Assembly (NCBI GenBank): GCA_903824495.1
Contig: CAIJXB010000015.1
Location: forward strand, 1-64,000
Direction of reading: 5' to 3'
DNA: 64,000 nt
DNA from: an uncultured Chlamydiae bacterium
Lineage (GTDB): Bacteria > Chlamydiota > Chlamydiia > Chlamydiales > Rhabdochlamydiaceae
Made by a program: the position numbers and the translations under genes. This document shows positions 1 to 7,979 of this stretch, one piece after another. Under the pieces are notes generated by a model. The model was given only the letters and a program-made list of their open reading frames with translations, made no database searches and was not told the DNA's origin. Each line of letters starts with the position of its first letter. The stretch's first letter is position 1.

Positions 1-279
1 CTTACTTTCTATCATCCTCTTCATCTTTCCTCTTAAAGATTTAAGGGCAAGCGCATTGATTTCCTTAGAAAGTTCTGCAGGTCTTGCAAACATTCCTTGA
101 AGTTCTGTCACCTTCGCCGCTAAATTGCCTTCAAGCTCGGGCGACTCTCTTCCATTTAGGATATTTTCCATGATACTCACAACTTTGACCGTATCTCCTG
201 GTAGCTCATTTAACTTTTGAGAAAATAGCTTTAAGACTTCAGATTCAGGTGAAAATCTTGACGGAATAGATGAGGACAT
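1..279 (-). CDS. Paralogue of the adjacent U-box-like protein, N-terminal part only
   Basis: This is the first 93 codons of a leftward gene whose 3' part lies beyond the left edge of the window. The reading frame is open from the ATG at 279 to base 1. The product matches the N-terminus of the neighbouring protein encoded at 373-2253 along its whole visible length, with shared stretches such as FSQKL, ELP, KVTELQGM against KVTELNGM, ARPAELSK against ARPAKLSK, and a following basic helix. The two genes therefore look like a tandem duplication. The U-box-like and C-terminal regions cannot be checked here. Function is inferred only from the paralogue: a candidate secreted host-interaction protein. 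Confidence 0.75.
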   Translation of the reverse strand, partial: MSSSIPSRFSPESEVLKLFSQKLNELPGDTVKVVSIMENILNGRESPELEGNLAAKVTELQGMFARPAELSKEINALALKSLRGKMKRMIESK

Positions 280-310
280 AAAAAAACCAAATAAAAAAAT
301 AAAGCCGTTA

Positions 311-355
311 ATCTTTCAATTAACAGTTAAATAAGCAGAAATCAACAAAAAAAAG
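311..355 (-). promoter_or_regulatory. Upstream region shared by the two U-box-like genes (copy 1)
   Basis: The 93-bp gap between the two tandem genes contains a stretch (about 311-355) that closely resembles 2285-2331, which lies in front of the second gene. Read leftwards both contain TTGATTTCT, then after a few bases TTTAACTGTT, then GAAA(A)G. The conserved block probably holds the promoter and leader, duplicated together with the gene. No transcription start can be fixed from sequence alone. Confidence 0.45.
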
Positions 356-372
356 CCCAAGTGACCAAGTAC

Positions 373-2253
373 CTATAGCCAGAACTTCCGCAGGGCCGCA
401 ACGCCGTCTAATTCGTAGTTACAGATGTTGCTGTAGACTTTGAGGCCGGCCGGGGCGAAGCCCCCAACAACTAAAGGATGGCCCTGAACCTGCTCCTGAC
501 ACCGCGTAAAAGTCCATGGATTCCTACCAAATAAGAATAGTCTCTCATCTTGTGGAGAGGCTAAATAGTTCATGAAAATACAAGCTGTTGCATCCAAGAC
601 TCCAGGAACTTCATAAGAGGATCTCGAAGTTCTTGCTAGAGTAGCAACCATCGCTTGCTGCTCTGCATACCTCTTACTTCTACTCCCAGGAAGTACATCT
701 TTTGTCATTAATGCCCAATGTGAGGGACCTTTCCGTGTATCCCCATGTTGAGCAGCAACATCAGAACACATGTATTCGTAACCTGCTTCAGTATCCGAGA
801 AATGTCCCTTAGATTTAACAAGAGCCCCCAAACTATTCTCTGTAAGGGGCTGCCCATTTACGGTAGATGGAATGAGCACAAGCGTATGCGTCTCCCCTAC
901 TTTCTTACCTGGAATGATCGGACAATCTTGATTCAAGGTGTCGAGCATCCCTGGCGGTAAGGGCACTTTTTCTACAGCTCCTAGATGAGTATCCCACTCA
1001 GTTTTTCCAATCAGACATCCGGGGAAGGTTTCTCTTATCGCATCTTCTTCTGTTATGGAATTTACGTACTCATGAAATAATCCCATAACTTTCTCTAAGG
1101 AAGCTCCATTTCCTATTGCTTCTCCCACCATTTTAAATGCTTTATCTTGTGACCTGCTGGATAACTGAAAAGATTCTATCTCATAAAAAAACGCAACAAA
1201 CATCTCAAGTTTGCCTATGAGTTCAGCTTTGACCTCTTCCAAGTTTTCATCAGTTAGCCTTGCTTCAGTTTGTCTTAAGAATTCTTTTATCACGGGAAAA
1301 CATGGAGGAGCTACTTCTTCTACTTTCCAGTTCATTCCTTCCACAATATTAGCAAAGCGCTTGATTATCTTTTCTGATTCTTCAGGCTTCTCTTGTATTA
1401 CAGGATACGAGGCTGCAAGAGCTAGTAAAAGAGCCTTGCTATGCAAGGCTTCTATGGATGCGCTTCCCTCGGCTTGCTCGGGAATTAATTCAGGATAGAG
1501 CAATGCACAAAGTTTCTTCTCTACAAACTCTCTTCCTTTAAGGTCAGGCTTTATGTCAGCAAGCGTTCTTGGTTCTCTAATTATCGGATCTATCTGATTC
1601 GTTTGAATCCAATCCCTTATTGCTTTTTCATGGTAACGCTCTCTAGGATTCCCAGTTTCATCTACCCTTTGTTTTAAGTATACGGCATCCGATCCTACAA
1701 GATTAAGTGTAAGGGGACATATATAGCCCTTAAGTTCCGGATCCTCTTCGATTCTAGCTTGTAATTCTTTATTAGCCTCAATCTCATCAGAATTCGGGAG
1801 TGTAATCATAGACCTTAGCAACCCCTTACTTAGCGCAAAGATCAAAGCCTCTTGGGGAGCTTTTCCTTCTAATAGAGCCTGATGATAAAACCCCTCTACT
1901 GTATCGACGAAAGAAGATATGCGATGAGGAGGGATTTCTGTTAAGATCTCCCTACAAAGTTGCTTTGCAGTGAGGGATGATATCTTACTTTCTACAATCT
2001 TCTTCATCTCTCTTCTTAAAGATTGAAGGGCTAGCGTATTGATCTTAGAAAGTTTTGCAGGTCTTGCAAGCATTCCGTTGAGCTCTGTCACTTTACCCTT
2101 TAAATCACCTGCTAATTGAGACTGCGGATTTTCATCTAGAACACTTTTCAGAATGATCAGAGCTTTGTCTTCAGGAAGCTCATCTAGCTTTTGAGAAAAG
2201 CATTCTAAGATCCCCGGTTCAGGTGAAGACCTCGGAAGAATAGGTAAAGACAT
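373..2253 (-). CDS. U-box-like domain protein, candidate secreted ubiquitin-ligase effector
   Basis: The product has 626 residues, no signal peptide and no membrane segment. Residues 1-170 are helical. Residues about 175-250 resemble a U-box: a YICPLTL start, an insertion, then YHEKAIRDWI and a Pro/Arg-rich end (DPIIREPRTL) leading to a final helix. This parallels the CPI...TYER..I..W...P.T plan of eukaryotic U-box E3 ligases. The last 200 residues form a separate Trp- and Gly-rich domain (motifs such as HWALMT, GSRSKRYAEQQ, NPWTFTRCQE, VVGGFAP) that I cannot name with certainty. Amoeba-associated chlamydiae are known to carry expanded U-box, F-box and BTB families thought to act on host ubiquitination. 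Here that role is inferred from motif resemblance. A partial paralogue follows directly downstream. Confidence 0.6.
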   Translation of the reverse strand: MSLPILPRSSPEPGILECFSQKLDELPEDKALIILKSVLDENPQSQLAGDLKGKVTELNGMLARPAKLSKINTLALQSLRREMKKIVESKISSLTAKQLCREILTEIPPHRISSFVDTVEGFYHQALLEGKAPQEALIFALSKGLLRSMITLPNSDEIEANKELQARIEEDPELKGYICPLTLNLVGSDAVYLKQRVDETGNPRERYHEKAIRDWIQTNQIDPIIREPRTLADIKPDLKGREFVEKKLCALLYPELIPEQAEGSASIEALHSKALLLALAASYPVIQEKPEESEKIIKRFANIVEGMNWKVEEVAPPCFPVIKEFLRQTEARLTDENLEEVKAELIGKLEMFVAFFYEIESFQLSSRSQDKAFKMVGEAIGNGASLEKVMGLFHEYVNSITEEDAIRETFPGCLIGKTEWDTHLGAVEKVPLPPGMLDTLNQDCPIIPGKKVGETHTLVLIPSTVNGQPLTENSLGALVKSKGHFSDTEAGYEYMCSDVAAQHGDTRKGPSHWALMTKDVLPGSRSKRYAEQQAMVATLARTSRSSYEVPGVLDATACIFMNYLASPQDERLFLFGRNPWTFTRCQEQVQGHPLVVGGFAPAGLKVYSNICNYELDGVAALRKFWL

Positions 2254-2284
2254 GAAAAATACTCCAAAAAAGTAAAGAAGTTGC

Positions 2285-2331
2285 TCTTTTCAAACAACAG
2301 TTAAACAAAGAGAAATCAATAGAAAAAGTCC
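2285..2331 (-). promoter_or_regulatory. Upstream region shared by the two U-box-like genes (copy 2)
   Basis: This stretch lies 32-78 bp before the ATG at 2253 and matches 311-355 at most positions. The conserved core read leftwards is TTGATTTCT, a variable T-rich stretch, TTTAACTGTT and GAAAAG. Conservation of non-coding sequence between tandem paralogues suggests shared control, probably including the promoter. Confidence 0.45.
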
Positions 2332-2364
2332 TACGCAGAACATGGTAAGACTAGAAATTTATGA

Positions 2365-3960
2365 CTAAAGCCCCTCTTCCATATTGACATGCTTCAAATA
2401 CGCCTGCCCTAAAGGAAATGCCTTACCATCTTTCTTTCCTCTTTTTTGAGCGAAGAGATCGATGAACTGAGAAGCTAAGACTTTACCGAGCTGAACGCCT
2501 TCTTGGTCGAAGGAATTGATGTTCCATAAAAAACCTTGGAACGCGACACTATTTTCATAGTAAGAAAGAATGAGTCCTAGTGTGTAGGGATCGAGCTTTG
2601 TAGCAAGAAGAATGCGGCTAGGTCTATTGCCAGGGAATACCTTGTTAGGATTGCTATTTTTTTGTCCGGTGGCGAGCGCTAGAGATTGCGCAAAGAGATT
2701 CGAAAGAAGCTTTTCTTGGCAGTATGTGCCTTGGAACAAAATGTCTTCTTTGTATTGGTTTTGAGAAAAACCTAAAAACTCAACAGGAACAACCGATGTT
2801 CCTTGATGGATCAATTGAAAGAATGAGTGTTGACCATTCGTTCCTGGCTCTCCCCAAATAATAGGACCTGAATCAAATTCTATTTCGTGTCCTCTTTTAT
2901 CAATTCTCTTTCCATTGGATTCCATATTGAGCTGCTGAAGATGTGCAGGGAATCTAAAGAGAGCTTGAGAATAGGGAATGATCGCAGAGGTTGAAAAACC
3001 TAAGAAATTGCGGTTCCATACACTAAGAAGCGCTGACATGAGGGGCAAGTTTTGTTTGATGTTTGGTTTTAAGGCAAGCTTGTCCATAGCGCTTGCGCCA
3101 CGCAGAAAGCTCAAAACTCTATCCATTCCTAATGAAAAAGCAAGAATGACACATCCAACCATCGAAGTGACTGAATAGCGTCCACCAATATAATCCCATA
3201 TGTAAAAGGAAGCGAGATAGCGAGAGGGGTCGTCCATAGGACTTCCCTTTCCAGTTACCGCAATGAGATGATTTTTAGGATCGAGGTTTGCTTTTTTTAA
3301 GTAATGGCGAACGAGCTCTTCGTTTGTTTTTGTCTCTAAAGTGGATCCTGATTTTGATACGATCACAAAGAGGGTTTTACTTAAGTCTAGTTCCTTCATT
3401 AAAGAAACGCCATCATCCGGATCAACATTAGAAAAGAAGTGAGCGCGTCTATGAGGTTTTTCATACGCTTTGAGAGCATAGTAGATTGCTCTTGGACCTA
3501 AGTCAGAGCCTCCGATGCCTACCTGCACCATGTCTGTGAATTGATCGTTATGCTCTAGGTTTCTTAAAAACTCCATGAGCTTTTCAAGCTCTTGATATGC
3601 TAGCTGACTTGCTTCTTTAGCTTTAGGCGCTTCATTTGCTTGCTCAAAAAAATCTCTCATAGCTGTATGAAGCACTTGGCGATTTTCACTTTCATAACCT
3701 TCAATGCAGTTCATCACTTCACCTGATTGCATCGATTTCATCTTCTCTAAGACTTTCGTCTCTTCGGCTAAATCAGAAAGAGCTTGAAGAGTGATCTCTG
3801 AAACTCTCTCAGTTCCATAGAGCAGCTTTAAGCCTAATGCCTCGCTGACCATTGATTCAATGCGTTTAGGTTGAAGATTATCTTCGTCCGTTAGATCGTA
3901 AGGCTCTTCTGCGAGCTCATTAAGACGGATGACAGATTTTAAATGGTTAAATGAAGTCAT
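2365..3960 (-). CDS. pgi: Glucose-6-phosphate isomerase
   Basis: The enzyme interconverts glucose 6-phosphate and fructose 6-phosphate in cytosolic glycolysis and gluconeogenesis. The 531-residue product has the family's usual length. It shows the sugar-phosphate-binding GIGGSDLGPRA motif, the SIS-type VSKSGSTLETKTN motif, the DYIGGRYSVTS signature and the second signature GPIIWGEPGTNGQHSF with its catalytic Glu and the following active-site His. The frame extends three codons upstream to a TTG; the ATG at 3960 is the more natural start. The gene is separated by about 110 bp from the U-box-like gene downstream and is probably transcribed alone. Confidence 0.97.
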   Translation of the reverse strand: MTSFNHLKSVIRLNELAEEPYDLTDEDNLQPKRIESMVSEALGLKLLYGTERVSEITLQALSDLAEETKVLEKMKSMQSGEVMNCIEGYESENRQVLHTAMRDFFEQANEAPKAKEASQLAYQELEKLMEFLRNLEHNDQFTDMVQVGIGGSDLGPRAIYYALKAYEKPHRRAHFFSNVDPDDGVSLMKELDLSKTLFVIVSKSGSTLETKTNEELVRHYLKKANLDPKNHLIAVTGKGSPMDDPSRYLASFYIWDYIGGRYSVTSMVGCVILAFSLGMDRVLSFLRGASAMDKLALKPNIKQNLPLMSALLSVWNRNFLGFSTSAIIPYSQALFRFPAHLQQLNMESNGKRIDKRGHEIEFDSGPIIWGEPGTNGQHSFFQLIHQGTSVVPVEFLGFSQNQYKEDILFQGTYCQEKLLSNLFAQSLALATGQKNSNPNKVFPGNRPSRILLATKLDPYTLGLILSYYENSVAFQGFLWNINSFDQEGVQLGKVLASQFIDLFAQKRGKKDGKAFPLGQAYLKHVNMEEGL

Positions 3961-4138
3961 AAATTCCAATACTTAGTCACTTTTTAAAAACTTAAAGATG
4001 TCAGATTAAGGATTTGTTGGCAAAGATCTTTCTTAGAAAAAACGTCCTTAGAGGCCCTTAGCAACAAAAAATCAAAACCTCTTAAATTTAAGTTGCTAAA
4101 AAAAAGGGAGTTTCCTTATGATCTTGCCCATTCACAGT

Positions 4139-4213
4139 CGGAGTATAGCGCAGTTTGGCTAGCGCAACTGCTTTGGGAGCAGTGGGTCGGGGGTTCAAAT
4201 CCCTCTACTCCGA
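4139..4213 (+). tRNA. tRNA-Pro (anticodon UGG)
   Basis: A 75-nt cloverleaf. The acceptor stem CGGAGTA pairs with TACTCCG, followed by discriminator A. The anticodon stem ACTGC/GCAGT encloses loop TTTGGGA, which gives anticodon TGG. The T-arm contains GGTTCAAAT. No CCA follows the discriminator, so the 3' end must be added by the CCA-adding enzyme, as in other chlamydiae. Confidence 0.95.
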
Positions 4214-4282
4214 TTCTTTTCCCTTCAAGACATCATCCTCATAGATCAGACGACATCAAGAAAAGAAATTTAAATTAAACTA

Positions 4283-5332
4283 TTAGCTAGAAAACTCAGC
4301 TATACTGATTTGTGACTCTAAACCAAGCGGTCCATTTGCATGGATTACTTTTCCACCCGCTGCTAAAAAACCTTTTAATTTACGATGCCCTTGCGTGCTG
4401 ACAGCTGACTCAAAAACGATAAGCTCATCAATCCCATCCCAGCTTTCATTCAAATAAAGCTCTGAAATCACACGGTAAGGCACTTGAAGCCGATCTAGCT
4501 CTGTAAAAACATCATCCAACTGCTTCAAAAGATCTTTTGTCATTTTTTCTTCTAAGGGGACACAAACTCCAAGGGTGACATCATGCACAGCCGCAAAATA
4601 AGGAGCTCCACGTCCAATCCAGCCCCCAAAACACTTCCCCTCTTCCCAGTTCAAGCATCCCAAAGGAAGCTTGGAATGTTTTAAAGCTAAAAGTAAATGT
4701 TGAAAACGCTCTCTTGAAAGAAGCAGCGACAAAGCTGCATCACTTTCAATGGAGGACACATCAAATAAACAAAAAGGGATCAAGTTTTCTGGAAGGAATG
4801 AAGAAAGGCGATGGAGATAGTCAGAAAAAACATCTGCAGCAAATAATTTTCTGCCTAGCTCTTCTAGATCTGGATCTGAACTTAAAAAAGCGCTTTCTTT
4901 ACTTTTTTCTAAATACAACTCTTCATGCTGCTCTGTCCAAACAAAATACTTTGCAAATTCCACGCTGCCTCGAAAGAGGCAAGCCCCGATCGTTTGCTCT
5001 TGAAACGGCTTCCATAAAGTTTTGACAAATTCATTCATAGCAATTTCATTGGCGAAAAAAGCAGCCGTATCACCTAAGAAGATTCGTTTTTCATGAAGAC
5101 CAAAGTCAAGCTCCCATAAAATCCACTTGCCAAGCTCTACAGCTTTTTCGGCTAATAAAATAGCATCTTCCCACCCAAAATCAGAATCTTGCGCGCAATT
5201 TACATAGATCAAGACACCATTGACTGAGTCTAAAGAATCTCGGGCATCTTCCATCTCTTTAAGAATTGGAAAAAATTTTTCTTGGTCTACGTATAAGTAA
5301 TTCGGGTCGAATGTAATTTCCTTGCCACTCAT
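4283..5332 (-). CDS. Conserved-looking hypothetical protein coupled to trmB
   Basis: I do not recognise this 349-residue protein. It has no signal peptide or membrane helix and looks like a soluble alpha/beta protein. Hydrophobic strand-like segments (GVLIYVNC, KWILWELD) are followed near the C-terminus by ELIVFESAVSTQGHRKLKGFLAAGGKVI-type sequence, which recalls a Rossmann or glutamine-amidotransferase-like strand-helix-strand unit. Its ATG overlaps the trmB stop codon in an ATGA junction, so the two are very probably translated together. Whether it acts on tRNA is unknown. Confidence 0.75.
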   Translation of the reverse strand: MSGKEITFDPNYLYVDQEKFFPILKEMEDARDSLDSVNGVLIYVNCAQDSDFGWEDAILLAEKAVELGKWILWELDFGLHEKRIFLGDTAAFFANEIAMNEFVKTLWKPFQEQTIGACLFRGSVEFAKYFVWTEQHEELYLEKSKESAFLSSDPDLEELGRKLFAADVFSDYLHRLSSFLPENLIPFCLFDVSSIESDAALSLLLSRERFQHLLLALKHSKLPLGCLNWEEGKCFGGWIGRGAPYFAAVHDVTLGVCVPLEEKMTKDLLKQLDDVFTELDRLQVPYRVISELYLNESWDGIDELIVFESAVSTQGHRKLKGFLAAGGKVIHANGPLGLESQISIAEFSS

Positions 5333-6021
5333 GACTTCATTCCATTTTCTTGTATTTTTTTAAATTTCATATATCTTATTTCTTTGCCTTGGGTCTTCCA
5401 AAGAGATTCAAAGAAAGAGGTTCCATATTCGGGCCAATCAGTCTTATAAAAAGGCTCAGGAATCAAAGAGGACCAAAGCCCCCCTTTCATCATCTCAAAA
5501 GACATCTGAGAGCTGTAAGGCTCATCATCCGTCACTAAGACAGTTTCGGCTCCTAGTTTGGAAATGCGAGCCATTTCCCTAACAAAAGAGTCTTGTACAA
5601 TTCTTTTTTTTGCATGTCGCGCTTTAGGCCATGGGTCTGGGAAGTTAATAAAAATTTGATCCACAAGATCTGGCTCTAAATAATATTTAGTAAAAGCCTC
5701 AGCCTCTCCACATACGACTAAAAGATTTTGAAGAGACAAATTATGCTTTTTAGCCCAAATTCTTTGAACTCGATCAAATCTTTTTTCCACAGCAATCCAT
5801 AGCTTTGAAGGGCATTCTTGCGCCTTTTCAGCTACCCAAAGACCATTGCCTGAGCAATACTCAACAGCTATAGATTTAAACGATGAAAGAAATTCTTTGA
5901 GTTCTTCCTTAGGCCAAAGACCATGACGATCATAGCACTGAGGGACATACAGAACTCTATCTAATAAAAGAGGCTCTCGAGATTCCCACCGGAATGGGAA
6001 TTTTAAATTATACGGTCTCAT
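5329..6021 (-). CDS. trmB: tRNA (guanine-N7)-methyltransferase
   Basis: The product (230 residues) methylates G46 in the variable loop of tRNAs with S-adenosylmethionine. It shows the SAM-binding region (AVEYCSGNGLWVAEKA), the acidic WIAVEKR strand and the strongly diagnostic family motif INFPDPWPKARHAKKRIV, followed by TDDEPYSSQM. Family members are usually 210-250 residues. It is the first gene of a two-gene leftward unit, with a 4-bp stop/start overlap with the unknown protein at 4283-5332. Confidence 0.94.
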   Translation of the reverse strand: MRPYNLKFPFRWESREPLLLDRVLYVPQCYDRHGLWPKEELKEFLSSFKSIAVEYCSGNGLWVAEKAQECPSKLWIAVEKRFDRVQRIWAKKHNLSLQNLLVVCGEAEAFTKYYLEPDLVDQIFINFPDPWPKARHAKKRIVQDSFVREMARISKLGAETVLVTDDEPYSSQMSFEMMKGGLWSSLIPEPFYKTDWPEYGTSFFESLWKTQGKEIRYMKFKKIQENGMKS

Positions 6022-6215
6022 AAGGAGACAAGCTTAACCCATTTTCCCTTTCTCTTCTAGGAGATTTCATTTTCTAGTCTGTTAACTCTTGCCAAAGTTA
6101 GGTCATCTTGCTACTCTGAAAAACAAATTATTTCATAAATTTTTTTATAGGTAGCAAGGTGTTTATTTTAACTTCTTGCAACCTCAAGGTAACTTTTTAT
6201 TTGGGAGCGATTTTC

Positions 6216-7274
6216 ATGAAGCGTACTCTATTTTCCCTTACGTTGTTTTCTTTAATCACAAGCGCCGGCCTCTATTCTGAAGACATGTCTCAAGTAGAGC
6301 CAGTCGAGATCGAATCGATGGAGCTTTCTTCTTTAGAAGAGGAACTCTCAACTCTAGAATCAGAACTAGAGGACGACATTTCTTCTTTAGAAAAAGAAAT
6401 CTTAAATTCTGAACCAGACATGGAAATCATCCAAGCAAGCATCGAAGCTCCTGAGCTTTCAACCAAAATCGAAGTAAGTGCAGAAGACCCTAATGCTCCC
6501 CTTTTTTCCTCCTTGGAAGAGCCCTCTCCGATGAGCCTTGTGAACAATGCAGCAGAAGAGCCTTCAGTAGCCGTAGATATCCAGACCATGGCAGATCCTT
6601 TCTCTGATGATTCTGCAGTTATGGATGACGAACTCACAGTAGCGCCCACAAAAAGCGGTATCGAAATCAACCTATTCCAAGTGTTTGCAGCATCTCCCCT
6701 CATCTACACTCTTCTTTTAAGCCTTTCTTTGACTGCTATCGCTATTTGGCTCTACTCGATGTCCCGTCTAAAATATCAAGGAAATCTCTCTCAGCCGGTT
6801 AAAGAAGAGCTTCAAACGAAATTACAAGAGCGTCAATTCAAGGAAGTTTTAGCCCTTTGCAAAGACAAACAAAGCTTACTTACTCAAGTGATCGCCTCTG
6901 GCGTCTCTTGCCAAAAGCATGGATTTCAAACCATGGTCGAAAACATGAAAGCAGAAGGCAAAAGAGCCACAGTCTCCTCTTGGCAAAGACTCAGCCTTCT
7001 TCAAGACATTGCAGTCGTAGCTCCAATGTTAGGGCTTCTCGGAACTGTTCTTGGCATGTTTTACGCTTTTTACGACCTAAATCGTTCCTTTGAAAGTGTG
7101 GCTAATTTATTTGACGGGTTCGGCATAGCTGTTGGCACAACAGTTGCAGGAATTGGCGTTGCCATCCTTGCGATGCTCCTTCATTCCATCGTTAAATTCC
7201 GCCTAGTGCAGTCTTTAGCTCGCGTTGAAAATGAAGCGACCGCCTTAGTTCGCGTTCTCGACGAAAACAATTAA
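6216..7274 (+). CDS. ExbB/TolQ/MotA-family proton-channel protein with an acidic N-terminal extension
   Basis: The ATG at 6216 is chosen because GGGAG lies 9-10 bp before it and a clear signal-type hydrophobic segment follows (MKRTLFSLTLFSLITSAGLYSED). This gives 352 residues. After the signal come about 130 acidic, Ser/Glu-rich residues predicted to be exported. Then follow a membrane segment (PLIYTLLLSLSLTAIAIWLY), a cytoplasmic loop and the MotA/TolQ/ExbB domain with two membrane helices, including GLLGTVLGMFYAF and the conserved GTTVAGIGVAI. It should form, with the ExbD-like product 14 bp downstream, a proton-motive-force-driven stator for an outer-membrane or cell-envelope process. The extension makes it longer than classical ExbB (about 240 residues). 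Confidence 0.87.
   Translation: MKRTLFSLTLFSLITSAGLYSEDMSQVEPVEIESMELSSLEEELSTLESELEDDISSLEKEILNSEPDMEIIQASIEAPELSTKIEVSAEDPNAPLFSSLEEPSPMSLVNNAAEEPSVAVDIQTMADPFSDDSAVMDDELTVAPTKSGIEINLFQVFAASPLIYTLLLSLSLTAIAIWLYSMSRLKYQGNLSQPVKEELQTKLQERQFKEVLALCKDKQSLLTQVIASGVSCQKHGFQTMVENMKAEGKRATVSSWQRLSLLQDIAVVAPMLGLLGTVLGMFYAFYDLNRSFESVANLFDGFGIAVGTTVAGIGVAILAMLLHSIVKFRLVQSLARVENEATALVRVLDENN
7133..7148 (+). promoter_or_regulatory. Perfect sigma-54 -24/-12 consensus match inside the exbB-like gene
   Basis: The sequence TGGCAC, five bases, TTGCA matches the sigma-54 consensus exactly and points towards the exbD-like gene, whose ATG is 141 bp downstream. The same bases encode the conserved G-T-T-V-A-G motif of the ExbB family. 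The match may therefore be a coincidence of protein conservation, and I give it low weight as a promoter. Confidence 0.25.
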
Positions 7275-7288
7275 GGATAGGTGAAATC

Positions 7289-7747
7289 ATGGATCTAATC
7301 CCCGACGAAGAGCTCAAGACAAAAGGATTTTTTAACCTGACCCCCATGGTTGACTTCCTCTTTCTTGTGATCGCTCTTTTTGCAACGCTTGCGTTCACAA
7401 GAACGGCTCTTTTTGATGCAGAGCTCGACCTTGCCAAAATCAAGGAATCCGTCCCCTCTTCTTCCCATCAAAAGGATGTCCACGTCATCAACCTTTGCAT
7501 AGGAAAAACAGGGCAGTACAAGTGGATTACAGAGTTTAATGAGTACTCCATGGACGGGGTTCCTGCCATCTTGCAAGAGCTTTCTAAGCAGCAAGACCTA
7601 GGACTCCTCTCTGCTGATAAAACAAAGACAAAAATCCTTTTACACATAGATAAACAGACCGAGTGGGACCCAGTGGCTCAGCTCGTCTATTCTCTTAAAA
7701 AAACAGGATATTTTGCACATCCCGTTTACGAGCTTGCAAACAACTGA
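7289..7747 (+). CDS. ExbD/TolR-family protein
   Basis: The 152-residue product has a short cytoplasmic N-terminus, then NLTPMVDFLFLVIALFATLAF. This single membrane helix carries the conserved proton-carrying Asp (D22) of ExbD/TolR. A periplasmic domain of about 110 residues ends in the usual strand-helix pattern (KILLHIDKQTEWDPVAQLVYSLKKTGY). The ATG at 7289 is preceded by GGATAGGTG. It lies 14 bp after the exbB-like stop and should form a channel with that protein. No TonB- or TolA/TolB-like gene follows in this window; the next feature is tRNA-Leu. Confidence 0.88.
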   Translation: MDLIPDEELKTKGFFNLTPMVDFLFLVIALFATLAFTRTALFDAELDLAKIKESVPSSSHQKDVHVINLCIGKTGQYKWITEFNEYSMDGVPAILQELSKQQDLGLLSADKTKTKILLHIDKQTEWDPVAQLVYSLKKTGYFAHPVYELANN

Positions 7748-7777
7748 GCAATCTAGCATAATGTCACCCATACCGCT

Positions 7778-7859
<82 letters not shown>

Positions 7860-7864
7860 CAATC

Positions 7865-7899
7865 AAACCGAATAGTTCTAACGGACTATTCGGTTTTTT
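7865..7899 (+). terminator. Intrinsic terminator after tRNA-Leu
   Basis: A 9-bp perfect stem (CCGAATAGT/ACTATTCGG) closed by an 8-base loop is flanked by AAA on the left and TTTTTT on the right. It should end transcripts of the exbB-exbD-tRNA unit. Confidence 0.9.
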
Positions 7900-7979
7900 C
7901 TTTTTCATGAAAAATCCTTGGGTACAAAACCCCCCTAACGAATACATTGCTTACGTGTTTTTCAACCCCAGGATTTAAT

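Noticed and set aside
4093-4278. 61-codon open frame on the + strand
   Set aside because: It reads straight through the tRNA-Pro gene and is explained by it.
6290-6703. 137-codon Ser-rich leftward open frame
   Set aside because: It is the antisense reading of the Glu-rich extension of the ExbB-like protein (GAA/GAG read back as Ser codons).
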